A stretch of DNA of 6,291 bases, taken from positions 1 through 6,291 of the forward strand of contig JBBRHH010000374.1 of the NCBI GenBank assembly GCA_038222915.1, read 5' to 3'. This document shows, in pieces, positions 1-6,291 of this stretch (within the stretch, counting starts at the first letter, position 1; each line of letters begins with the position of its first letter). The notes beneath the pieces are model-generated. The model was not told where the DNA came from. It searched no databases and saw nothing but the letters and a program-made list of their open reading frames with translations. A program made the translations under genes and the position numbers. Source of the DNA: JBBRHH01 sp038222915 (GTDB lineage: Bacteria > Planctomycetota > Phycisphaerae > Tepidisphaerales > Tepidisphaeraceae).

Positions 1-56
1 CCTGACTTTCCAACACCGCTTATTCCGGGCCCATAAAAAGTCGATTGAAATCACGT

Positions 57-1073
57 ATGAAAGTCCTGATCGTTGATGACGACTTCACCTCGCTTGCCAT
101 GCTCGCCCACGCGCTCAAGCGCTCAGGACACGAAGTAACAACCGCGCCGTCCGCCGAAGCCGCTCTCCCAATTCTCGCCGGACACGAATACCGCCTCGTC
201 ATCTGCGACTGGGAAATGCCCGGCATGAGCGGCCCAGATCTCTGCCGCATCGTCCGCGCCGGCGACTTTGGCGGCTACGTCTATTTCATCCTCCTCACCA
301 GCCGCGAAAGTTCCGAAGACATCGTCGACGGCCTCGGCGCGGGCGCAGACGACTTCATGAAAAAGCCCTGCAACCATGCCGAGCTGCTCGCCCGCATCCG
401 TACCGGTGAACGCATCGTCTCCCTCGAAACCCGCGACCTCGCCATCTTCGCCATGGCCAAGCTCGCCGAGTCACGTGATCCCGAAACCGGCAAGCACCTT
501 GAGCGCGTTCGCAACTATTCACAGATCCTTGCCAACGACCTCGCGCGCCAACCGCAGTTCGCCGGCCAAATCGACGCCGCCTACGCAAAACTCATCTATC
601 TCACCAGCCCCCTCCACGACATTGGCAAAGTCGCCATTCCCGATTGCGTGCTCCTCAAGCCCGGCCGTCTCAGTGATCGCGAATTCCAAATCATGAAATC
701 CCACGCCGCCCTGGGCGCACAAACCCTCGACGCCGCCCTCCGCGAGCACCCCGCCGCCAGCTTCCTCCAGATGGCCCGCGAAATCGCCGCCACCCATCAC
801 GAACGTTTCGACGGCACCGGCTATCCCAACGGACTCCGCGGCAACGACATCCCCCTCTGCGGCCGCATCGTCGCCGTCGCCGACGTCTACGACGCCCTCA
901 CCTCCAAGCGCATCTACAAAGCCGCTATCTCCCACGATGTCGCGCGCTCAATCATCGAGCAGGACCGGGGCACCCATTTCGACTCCGAAATCATCGCGTC
1001 ATTCCTGCGCAACGAAGCAAAGTTCGTCGACATCCAAACCCGCTACGCGGAGACCTTCGCCGAAGCCGCCTAG
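57..1073 (+). CDS. Response regulator with REC and HD-GYP domains (predicted c-di-GMP phosphodiesterase, RpfG type)
   Basis: This is a cytoplasmic two-component output protein of 338 residues. The N-terminal receiver domain (about 1-120) shows the acidic cluster D7-D8-D9, phospho-acceptor D51 (ICDWEMPG), T81 and K103 (KKP). A linker with the typical AKLAESRDPETGKH sequence leads into an HD-GYP domain (about 135-330) with H187-D188 (LHDIGK), H216, H247-H248, the GYP signature (HHERFDGTGYP, 247-257) and D276. All expected metal ligands appear present, so an active phosphodiesterase that lowers c-di-GMP is expected from the family; the kinase partner is not visible. There is no DNA-binding domain. 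I prefer the ATG at 57 because it starts directly on the first REC strand (MKVLIVDDD); a TTG at 45 is in frame. Neither has a strong Shine-Dalgarno. Bases 1-36 are open in another frame and end in TAA, possibly the tail of an upstream operon gene, but this is too short to call. Confidence 0.95.
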   Translation: MKVLIVDDDFTSLAMLAHALKRSGHEVTTAPSAEAALPILAGHEYRLVICDWEMPGMSGPDLCRIVRAGDFGGYVYFILLTSRESSEDIVDGLGAGADDFMKKPCNHAELLARIRTGERIVSLETRDLAIFAMAKLAESRDPETGKHLERVRNYSQILANDLARQPQFAGQIDAAYAKLIYLTSPLHDIGKVAIPDCVLLKPGRLSDREFQIMKSHAALGAQTLDAALREHPAASFLQMAREIAATHHERFDGTGYPNGLRGNDIPLCGRIVAVADVYDALTSKRIYKAAISHDVARSIIEQDRGTHFDSEIIASFLRNEAKFVDIQTRYAETFAEAA

Positions 1074-1274
1074 CTAGCGACTTCTCCGATCGCTAAACAT
1101 CCGCGTCAACCGCCGCGAAGTCGACAGGCTCGCAACCACCAGTACCATCATCATGCCCGGCGGTTCGGGCACACTCACCAAAGTTGCCAACGTGATGCGC
1201 ACAGCGAGTAAAATCATATCGAGCCAGTTATCTATGATCTGCGAAGATCGTTTAACTTCCGCAACCGCACCCAT
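1074..1274 (-). pseudogene. Orphan PEP-CTERM-like sorting tail (probable remnant of an exported protein)
   Basis: This minus-strand frame of 66 codons ends in VPEPPG, then a mainly hydrophobic stretch (MMMVLVVASL), then a basic end (RR, R, DRRSR). That is the three-part layout of a PEP-CTERM signal, by which exosortase anchors or processes exported proteins. Normal substrates carry a signal peptide and a large secreted domain; here only about 34 residues precede VPEP, none forming a clear signal peptide, and a TAA lies directly before the ATG at 1274. A purine-rich GGAGAAG lies about 10-13 bases upstream, so a real small gene is not excluded. The TAG stop sits immediately beside the stop of the convergent HD-GYP gene, with no gap. 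The most likely reading is the 3' end of a decayed gene. Chance resemblance is the main alternative, since the hydrophobic part is short and contains Ser/Thr near its end. Confidence 0.45.
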
Positions 1275-1331
1275 TTAATAAAAGCTTCTCCGCTATTCTA
1301 CCGATAAAAGAAGCAGTGTACGGGCGTAAGT

Positions 1332-1359
1332 TTGACAGTTTAGGCAAATCAAGTAGGAT
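1332..1359 (+). promoter_or_regulatory. Probable sigma-70-type promoter of the 102-residue Cys-pair protein
   Basis: A perfect TTGACA -35 box (1332-1337) is followed after 16 bases by TAGGAT (1354-1359), which matches four of six -10 positions. Transcription would begin near 1366, giving a leader of about 45 bases before the ATG at 1412. The surrounding DNA is more AT-rich than the genes. The position also argues against the upstream GTG at 1316 as the start of the gene, because that GTG would lie before the promoter. Confidence 0.5.
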
Positions 1360-1411
1360 TCCAGCCCGTTCTTTGTTCCTTATTGGCAACCCAACTCTGG
1401 GAGACACGCGC

Positions 1412-1720
1412 ATGCTCTTGACCAAGCACGAAGGGGAAACGTTCCTCAACCAAACCGTTTACATCAGCGGTCAGGCCTTTGTCCGTTGTAAATTCGTCGC
1501 CTGCACCCTGATACTTCGCGAGACGATCTACCATCTCGAAGGATGCTCCTTCGAGCGGTGCAACTGGCACGTTGACTGGGTGCTCATGTGGGGCAGCCCT
1601 GAATCGCTCCGCGAGATCAAGTCTCTCGTCGCTCTCATGGAGCAGGCACAGCAGACTCAGCTCCCGCCCGATCAGCTCGGCGCTGGCACCACCAACGCCA
1701 CCGAATCGACCGTTCGCTAA
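1412..1720 (+). CDS. Small conserved-looking protein with two pentapeptide-like Cys pairs, function unknown
   Basis: This is a 102-residue protein without signal peptide or membrane segment, so probably cytoplasmic. Residues 16-52 contain two similar units, RCKFVAC-L (C26, C31) and GCSFERC-W (C45, C50). The alternation of aromatic, Cys and polar residues resembles short pentapeptide-type beta-helix rungs. A helical segment follows (about 62-82, SPESLREIKSLVALMEQAQQ), then a Gln/Pro/Thr-rich, probably disordered tail. The four cysteines in two C-x4-C spacings could bind metal or simply pack inside the rungs; the sequence does not decide. The ATG at 1412 is chosen because GGGAGA (1399-1404) lies 7 bases upstream and a promoter lies at 1332-1359; an in-frame GTG at 1316 is unlikely. 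With its own promoter and the terminator at 1751 it looks monocistronic. I do not recognise a named family. Confidence 0.75.
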   Translation: MLLTKHEGETFLNQTVYISGQAFVRCKFVACTLILRETIYHLEGCSFERCNWHVDWVLMWGSPESLREIKSLVALMEQAQQTQLPPDQLGAGTTNATESTVR

Positions 1721-1750
1721 CTCCGCGATTCACAACTAAAAAGCATTTTG

Positions 1751-1788
1751 CGTCGGAATGGTTCACACCATTCCGACGTTTTGCTTTG
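1751..1788 (+). terminator. Strong Rho-independent terminator after the 102-residue protein gene
   Basis: A perfect 11-base-pair inverted repeat (CGTCGGAATGG at 1751-1761, CCATTCCGACG at 1768-1778) encloses a six-base loop TTCACA and is followed by TTTTGCTTTG. The AAGCA before the left arm can extend pairing with TGCTT beyond the U-tract. It lies 30 bases after the stop at 1720 and isolates that gene from the TIGR03790 gene, whose own promoter must lie downstream of or within this hairpin. Confidence 0.85.
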
Positions 1789-1795
1789 TCTCGAC

Positions 1796-1801
1796 TATGA
1801 T
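1796..1801 (+). promoter_or_regulatory. Possible -10 box for the TIGR03790 gene
   Basis: TATGAT matches five of six -10 positions and would start a transcript near 1808, about 48 bases before the ATG at 1856. No good -35 is found at 16-18 bases upstream, where the right arm of the terminator hairpin lies. The proposal rests on the hexamer and on the need for a promoter after the terminator. Confidence 0.3.
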
Positions 1802-1855
1802 CTCCCGATGCCGGGAAGCATTGCTCCGCCGCTCGCAAAATCGCAAGGATGCCCG

Positions 1856-3526
1856 ATGCTCAAAATCCCAATCGCTTCCCGCGCCACATCCATCTGCCTC
1901 ATCGTTCTTCTCCTCTTGACGATATCCGCACACCCTGCCTACGCCCTCGACCCAGACCAGATCCTCCTTCTCGTCAATAAAAACGTCCCCGAAAGTCAGA
2001 AGCTCGCGGAGTTTTACAAAACCGCCCGCAACATCCCCGACGGCCGCATCTGCGCCATCAACATCCCCGGCGGCGAAGAAATCCCCTTTGACACCTACGA
2101 AAACGCCGTCGTTCCGGCCGTGCGCGACTTCCTCCACGACAACAAGCTCGACACCAAAATCAAGTGCATCGTCACCTTCTTTGGCCTTCCCCTCCGCATC
2201 GCCGCCCGCAATCCATCGCCCGATGAAAAGCACGAGTTGACGCAAGTCCACACCGATCAGGCCGACACCCTTCGCCAGATTCGCGCCGAAGTTTCCCAAC
2301 TCGAAGACCTCGCGCACAAAGAAGCCGCAGACTTCCATCCCGCCCCTGGCGATGACCTCATCAAGCTCGCCGCCCGATGGGACGCCGCCCTCCACACTGT
2401 CGGCCAGGCCCATGTCGCCGACGCTCAGGAGCGCATAAAACTCACCAACAGCGCTTTCGACTCCGCCGACAAAATGATCGGCCCCGGCGGCATCCTCCGC
2501 CGCTTCTCATTGCCCGCGCTCCCCGAGGAAAAGCGCCACGACCTCGAAACCAATCACAAGCAAATTGAGGCCGGCCTCGAGGAAGCCCAGCGTCTTCAAA
2601 CCAAACGCGCCGACTCCATGTCCCGCGACCGCCTCCGCACCCTCGTCCGTGCCAACCAGGGCCTGCTCAACTACGCCGTGCTCCTCGAAGCGCAGTCCAG
2701 TTACCTTGAACCCGCCGACACAACCGCCTCCTTTGAAAACGAACTCACGTTGCTCTGGGCCGGCTACTATCCGCGCGCCCGCTGGCTCCCCAACCCGCTC
2801 AACATCCACGTCCCGCCCGGCCACTACCCGCAAACCCTCATGACCGCGCGTCTCGACGCCCCCATCCCCCAGAAAGTCCGCGACATGATCCTCGCCGGCC
2901 TCGCCGCCGAACGCGACGGCCTCAAAGGCAAGATCGTTCTCGACAGCCGCGGCATCGCCGCCACCGGCAAAGACGCCGCCTACGGAACCTATGGCTGGTA
3001 CGACCAGACCATCCGCAACCTCGCCAACATCCTCCGCGACAAAACAAATTTAAAAGTAATGCACGACGACAACCCCGACGTCCTTCGCCCCAACACCGCC
3101 CGCGACGTCGCCATTTACTGCGGCTGGTACAGCGTCCGCAAATACGTCCCGGCCTGCACATTCAACCCCGGCGCCGTCGGCTTCCACATCGCCAGCTACG
3201 AACTAGTCAGCCTCCACAGCCCCGACGAAACAGGCTGGTGCGCCGGCCTAATCAACGACGGCGTAGTAGCAACCCTCGGCCCAGTCGCCGAACCCTACCT
3301 CCACTCCTTCCCTCAGGCAGACGAATTCTTCCCCCTCCTCTTCACCGGCAAACTCACCCTCGCCGAGGTCTATTGGAAAACCACCCCTTTCACAAGCTGG
3401 ATGCAAACTCTCATCGGCGACCCCCTCTACACCCCCTACAAAAAGAACCCCGCAATCAAAGTAGAAGACCTCCCCGCCCCACTACAAGCCGCCTTCAAAA
3501 CCCCCGCAACCCACCCTGCAGATTAG
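1856..3526 (+). CDS. Secreted TIGR03790-family protein with a large helical insertion
   Basis: This 556-residue exported protein has a clear signal peptide: basic start, hydrophobic core at 13-23 (ICLIVLLLLT), and likely cleavage after AYA at 30. The start at 1856 is supported by AAGGA (1845-1849) six bases upstream; an in-frame TTG at 1748 lies inside the terminator and is rejected. Family features are DQILLLVNKN-PES near the mature N-terminus, IVTFFGLPLRI (105-115), FENELTLL (293-300), AIYCGWYS (419-426), GAVGFHIASYEL (439-450), and a C-terminal block with TLGPVAEPY, DEFFPLLFTG, LAEVYW and TLIGDPLY (473-525). TIGR03790 has no established function; the family is known to occur in exosortase-carrying genomes. 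Residues about 118-288 are an Ala/Glu/Gln/Lys-rich, probably coiled-coil insertion between LPLRI and FENEL, making the protein longer than the roughly 300-400 residues I expect for the family. H444 and C462 could suggest a caspase-like hydrolase, but this is speculation. Confidence 0.9.
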   Translation: MLKIPIASRATSICLIVLLLLTISAHPAYALDPDQILLLVNKNVPESQKLAEFYKTARNIPDGRICAINIPGGEEIPFDTYENAVVPAVRDFLHDNKLDTKIKCIVTFFGLPLRIAARNPSPDEKHELTQVHTDQADTLRQIRAEVSQLEDLAHKEAADFHPAPGDDLIKLAARWDAALHTVGQAHVADAQERIKLTNSAFDSADKMIGPGGILRRFSLPALPEEKRHDLETNHKQIEAGLEEAQRLQTKRADSMSRDRLRTLVRANQGLLNYAVLLEAQSSYLEPADTTASFENELTLLWAGYYPRARWLPNPLNIHVPPGHYPQTLMTARLDAPIPQKVRDMILAGLAAERDGLKGKIVLDSRGIAATGKDAAYGTYGWYDQTIRNLANILRDKTNLKVMHDDNPDVLRPNTARDVAIYCGWYSVRKYVPACTFNPGAVGFHIASYELVSLHSPDETGWCAGLINDGVVATLGPVAEPYLHSFPQADEFFPLLFTGKLTLAEVYWKTTPFTSWMQTLIGDPLYTPYKKNPAIKVEDLPAPLQAAFKTPATHPAD

Positions 3527-3575
3527 TCGTCCAGGAAAGCGCTCAAATGAAATGGTTGCATCCATCCGAAGTTAA

Positions 3576-3935
3576 GAATTACGGGCAAGCTGGGCAGCGT
3601 GCAGGCCAGATCCCCGCGGTTGGGACGATCAGATCTGCATCGCTCGATCCCACGACGAGGCCACGGATCTCTTAAACTTTATCCGGCAGGACAAGTGGAA
3701 CAGCAACTGTGCCCTTCGAGAACGCATTCCCACGGGTGAATGGTCTGCGATTCAAGTTCAAAATGGCCGCGAGGTAATCATCAGCTCCTACCCTGATCAT
3801 GGCGCGACATTTCGTTTCGCAAGCAAAATGTCCCTCCAACACCCCGGAGCGACTTTTTTGGTGCGCGAAACAAGTGGCGCCGCCCCAGCCCGTGATTTTA
3901 GAATAGTCGCAGGCTGCGTTGTGGACGACGGCTAG
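3576..3935 (+). pseudogene. Start-less gene-like reading frame, probable decayed or 5'-truncated gene
   Basis: The frame is open for 119 codons, from just after a TAA at 3573 to a TAG at 3933, but contains no ATG, GTG or TTG before the Met in FASKMSL about three quarters of the way along. The translation from about 3621 looks protein-like rather than antisense-like. It begins WDDQICIARSHDEATDLL, continues through IPTGEWSAIQVQNGREVII and DHGATFRFASK, and ends FRIVAGCVVDDG, with helical then beta-rich character. Codon endings are more mixed (gtt, caa, ttt, aaa, att) than the C-ending bias of neighbours, which fits foreign origin or relaxed selection. A different frame opens with ATG at 3547 and stops at 3673, so a single frameshift could join a short N-terminus to this frame. 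A rare ATC start (3633 or 3639) is possible but has no clear ribosome-binding site. I do not recognise the family. It fills most of the gap 3527-3970. Confidence 0.45.
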
Positions 3936-3970
3936 GCTCTATCTATATCCAACGTGTTAAACTCGTCTGC

Positions 3971-4438
3971 TCACACCATGACTAACTGGAGAAATGCAAC
4001 TGGATCGAGAATTCGAAGCGAAGGAAATTTGCTCGTAAATTCCACCGCTTCAGGCCTCCCCAAGTCCATCAGATCAAGCAAATCATTGTCACGTGATACC
4101 ACGATGCTCGCACCAGCTATGACAGCCAGATTTACGTAATGTGCGTCGTCAGGATCTCGATCGTATCGCCACAATTCAGCAACGACGGGAACTACGACCG
4201 CGACCTTCAACAGATTGTCCAGCAAGACCGCAACTCGGCTGGGGCGCAGCTTGAACCGCGCGATCAACTGCGGGTAGGAAGTGACCCGCCTGATTTCATC
4301 GAGCACAAATGGGGAAACGTAGAGCGCAACCACGCCCCTCAGCGCCAGCTCAACACACCTTCCTGCCGGACCAGCAGGATTGGCCAACGCCTGCAAATAA
4401 ACATTGCAGTCAAACACGACTTTGAGCGTTTCGCTCAT
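3971..4438 (-). CDS. PIN-domain toxin of a VapBC-like system (COG1569/TIGR00305-like)
   Basis: This 155-residue protein has a PIN fold, the metal-dependent RNase fold of VapC-type toxins. The expected acidic residues are visible: D10 in VVFDCNVYLQAL, E48 in SPFVLDEI, the DPDD cluster (D95, D97, D98) in RDPDDAHYVNLA, and D117/D119 in VVSRDNDLL. The sequence FDCNVYLQALANPAGPAG and the DPDDxxYVNLA block are typical of the 'putative toxin, PIN family' group (TIGR00305) rather than classical short VapC. Expected role: RNA cleavage that slows growth when the antitoxin is lost; the target is unknown. The ATG overlaps the antitoxin TGA as ATGA, indicating translational coupling with the antitoxin made first. 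All catalytic positions look intact and the length is near the family norm, so it is probably functional. It converges on the start-less frame ending at 3935. Confidence 0.9.
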   Translation of the reverse strand: MSETLKVVFDCNVYLQALANPAGPAGRCVELALRGVVALYVSPFVLDEIRRVTSYPQLIARFKLRPSRVAVLLDNLLKVAVVVPVVAELWRYDRDPDDAHYVNLAVIAGASIVVSRDNDLLDLMDLGRPEAVEFTSKFPSLRILDPVAFLQLVMV

Positions 4439-4695
4439 AACGTCTGGCGTCCCCGCCGCTCCGCTCGCATTTCGTGCTTGGCCTCCTCCAGGAGATCGCC
4501 AAGCTCGTCATCCGTCATTCCGCTCTTGGCAAAATCTTCAGCAACAGGCCCGCTGATTTCTTTGAGCGATAGCGGTATTTGAGCCGTCTGCTCCACAATC
4601 GCGGCCGCGTAGCTTTCGATGTCAACACCGGCAGCGGCAGCCTTCGCCTTAAGCTTGGCTTCCGCTTCGGGGGAAATGGAAAGACTCAAAACCAT
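4435..4695 (-). CDS. Antitoxin paired with the PIN toxin (ribbon-helix-helix-like)
   Basis: This is an 86-residue protein. The N-terminus has the beta-helix-helix layout of a ribbon-helix-helix DNA-binding domain: strand LSLSI (3-7), helix PEAEAKLKAKAAAAG (9-23), then VDIESYAAAIVEQ (24-36). An acidic, helical C-terminal part (about 47-78, including SGMTDDELGDLLEEAKHEM) is the expected toxin-binding arm that covers the PIN active site. It precedes and overlaps the toxin gene by four bases, the usual antitoxin-first order. Autorepression through sites at its own start is likely (see the repeat at 4696-4710). I choose the ATG at 4695 over an in-frame TTG at 4714-4716, because the TTG start would add MLWYHVS before the first strand and would lie upstream of the -10-like box. 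No Shine-Dalgarno is seen before 4695, which fits a leaderless transcript. Confidence 0.85.
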   Translation of the reverse strand: MVLSLSISPEAEAKLKAKAAAAGVDIESYAAAIVEQTAQIPLSLKEISGPVAEDFAKSGMTDDELGDLLEEAKHEMRAERRGRQTL

Positions 4696-4710
4696 TGATA
4701 CATGATACCA
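4696..4710 (-). promoter_or_regulatory. Extended -10 promoter and tandem repeat at the toxin-antitoxin operon start
   Basis: Read on the minus strand, TGG-TATCAT-GTATCA precedes the antitoxin ATG. TATCAT (4702-4707) matches five of six -10 positions and has the TGn extension just upstream; no -35 is recognisable. With six bases to the ATG, transcription would start at or next to the start codon. On the plus strand TGATAC occurs twice (4696-4701 and 4703-4708), one base apart, a plausible operator for antitoxin autorepression. Confidence 0.45.
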
Positions 4711-4763
4711 CAACAACGAGTCGTACGCGGTGAGACATCGCCTGGTTGCGACACTCCAACGCC

Positions 4764-5174
4764 CTAAACAATCACGGTCCCAATCACCATCCGCCGCCGC
4801 GGGCTCGTATCAAAATCTATGACAACCACCTGTTGATACTCCCCCGTCAGAAGCTTCCCATTCGAAAACGGAATCGTCAGGCTCGCCCCAATCAGTGAAG
4901 CGCGCAGATGACTGTGCCCATTGTCATCGTTCCAGGTCGCCTCATGCAGATACGGAGCATTGTCCGGTATCAGCTTCTGCATCACCTCTTTAAAATCGTG
5001 CCCCACCAATCCCGGCTCAAACTCAATCGTCGTCAGGCACGCCGTGCTCCCCACCACAAACAAATGCACGACCCCGTCCCCACGAAATCCAGCTATCTTC
5101 TTCGCCAATTCCGGCGAGATGTTTTTGATATCCGTATTCCCATCCGTGAAAACTTCAAGCTTGAATCGTTCCAT
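4764..5174 (-). CDS. YjbQ/UPF0047-family protein (COG0432)
   Basis: This 136-residue cytoplasmic protein is close to the usual full length of the family. Conserved blocks in order are GVVHLFVVGSTACLTTIEFEPG (34-55), the DF-EVMQKLIP helix (60-70), APYLHE (73-78), WNDDNGHSHLRASLIGASL (81-99), GKLLTGEYQQVVVIDFD (106-122) and PRRRMVIG (125-132). H77, D83/D84, N85, H87 and H89 form the expected metal- or active-site cluster. Members such as E. coli YjbQ have been reported to have weak thiamine-phosphate synthase activity in trans; the physiological role is unsettled. The HTT/HTS motif of YjbQ is replaced here by GST (42-44), marking a different subgroup. The ATG at 5174 is well supported by GAGGA (5181-5185) six bases upstream. 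It is transcribed divergently from the gene at 5228, with 53 bases between start codons, and lies 68 bases upstream of the antitoxin on the same strand. Confidence 0.9.
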   Translation of the reverse strand: MERFKLEVFTDGNTDIKNISPELAKKIAGFRGDGVVHLFVVGSTACLTTIEFEPGLVGHDFKEVMQKLIPDNAPYLHEATWNDDNGHSHLRASLIGASLTIPFSNGKLLTGEYQQVVVIDFDTSPRRRMVIGTVIV

Positions 5175-5215
5175 CGACTTTCCTCAACGCCCCGCGCATA
5201 CCACAATCCATTCGT

Positions 5216-5221
5216 TACAAT
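5216..5221 (+). promoter_or_regulatory. Possible -10 box of a leaderless transcript for the secreted toroid protein
   Basis: TACAAT matches five of six -10 positions and ends six bases before the ATG at 5228, so transcription would begin at about the start codon. No Shine-Dalgarno is present in the bases before the ATG (AATAACACA), and no clear -35 is seen. Confidence 0.4.
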
Positions 5222-5227
5222 AACACA

Positions 5228-6291
<1,064 letters not shown>

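Noticed and set aside
519..935. Minus-strand open frame of 138 codons opposite the HD-GYP domain
   Set aside because: It is low-complexity Gly/Ala/Val/Glu sequence, antisense to a gene with intact catalytic motifs.
1316..1411. GTG start at 1316 extending the 102-residue protein by 32 residues
   Set aside because: It lies upstream of the TTGACA promoter and lacks a good ribosome-binding site, while the ATG at 1412 has GGGAGA at 7 bases.
1748..1855. TTG start at 1748 extending the TIGR03790 protein by 36 residues
   Set aside because: It would begin inside the terminator hairpin and bury the signal peptide; the ATG at 1856 has AAGGA at six bases.
1763..2413. Minus-strand open frame of 216 codons opposite the TIGR03790 gene
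   Set aside because: Its Gly/Val/Asp/Ala-rich composition is what C-ending codons produce when read in antisense; the plus strand has a signal peptide and family motifs.
3550..3563. Possible terminator hairpin after the TIGR03790 gene (ATGG...CCAT)
   Set aside because: The stem is only four base pairs and no T-tract follows.
3238..3675. Plus-strand frame of 145 codons overlapping the 3' end of the TIGR03790 gene
   Set aside because: The first two thirds are Arg/Pro-rich and out of frame with the conserved TIGR03790 C-terminus. Only the part from 3547 might be the shifted start of the remnant at 3576-3935.
4139..4582. Plus-strand frame of 147 codons opposite the toxin and antitoxin
   Set aside because: No domain signal; the minus strand carries a complete PIN domain and its antitoxin.

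Overview
The window reads as chromosomal DNA of a GC-rich, C-ending-codon bacterium. The most likely group is Planctomycetota, perhaps Phycisphaerae. This is inferred from a TIGR03790-family secreted protein, a PEP-CTERM-like sorting tail, an RpfG-type response regulator and a secreted helical-toroid protein; no rRNA or other taxonomic marker is present. No tRNA, rRNA, CRISPR array, transposase or prophage gene was seen.

Layout, left to right. A REC + HD-GYP response regulator (57-1073, +), a predicted c-di-GMP phosphodiesterase, is abutted tail to tail by a short minus-strand frame ending in a PEP-CTERM-like tail (1074-1274), probably a gene remnant. Next comes an apparently monocistronic 102-residue protein (1412-1720, +) with two pentapeptide-like Cys pairs, its own TTGACA promoter and a strong intrinsic terminator (1751-1788). 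A secreted 556-residue TIGR03790 protein (1856-3526, +) follows, with a large helical insertion. The stretch 3527-3970 holds a start-less, gene-like frame (3576-3935, +), probably decayed. On the minus strand lie a VapBC-like toxin-antitoxin pair (antitoxin 4435-4695, PIN toxin 3971-4438, ATGA overlap) and a YjbQ/UPF0047 protein (4764-5174). Divergent from the latter is a secreted alpha/alpha-toroid-like protein (5228 to the right edge, +), which runs into a 46-base poly-C tract close to the end of the sequence.

The genes do not form one pathway. The main thread is cell-envelope biology: TIGR03790 proteins are known to occur essentially only in genomes with exosortase, and a PEP-CTERM-like tail, the exosortase substrate signal, lies nearby. 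The toxin-antitoxin pair and the start-less frame look like accessory insertions. Two genes, the antitoxin and the toroid protein, lack a Shine-Dalgarno and have a -10-like hexamer exactly 6 bases before their ATG, suggesting leaderless transcripts. I see no convincing new multi-gene system. The items most worth checking are the TIGR03790 insertion, the orphan PEP-CTERM tail, the leaderless starts, and whether the poly-C end is an assembly artefact.
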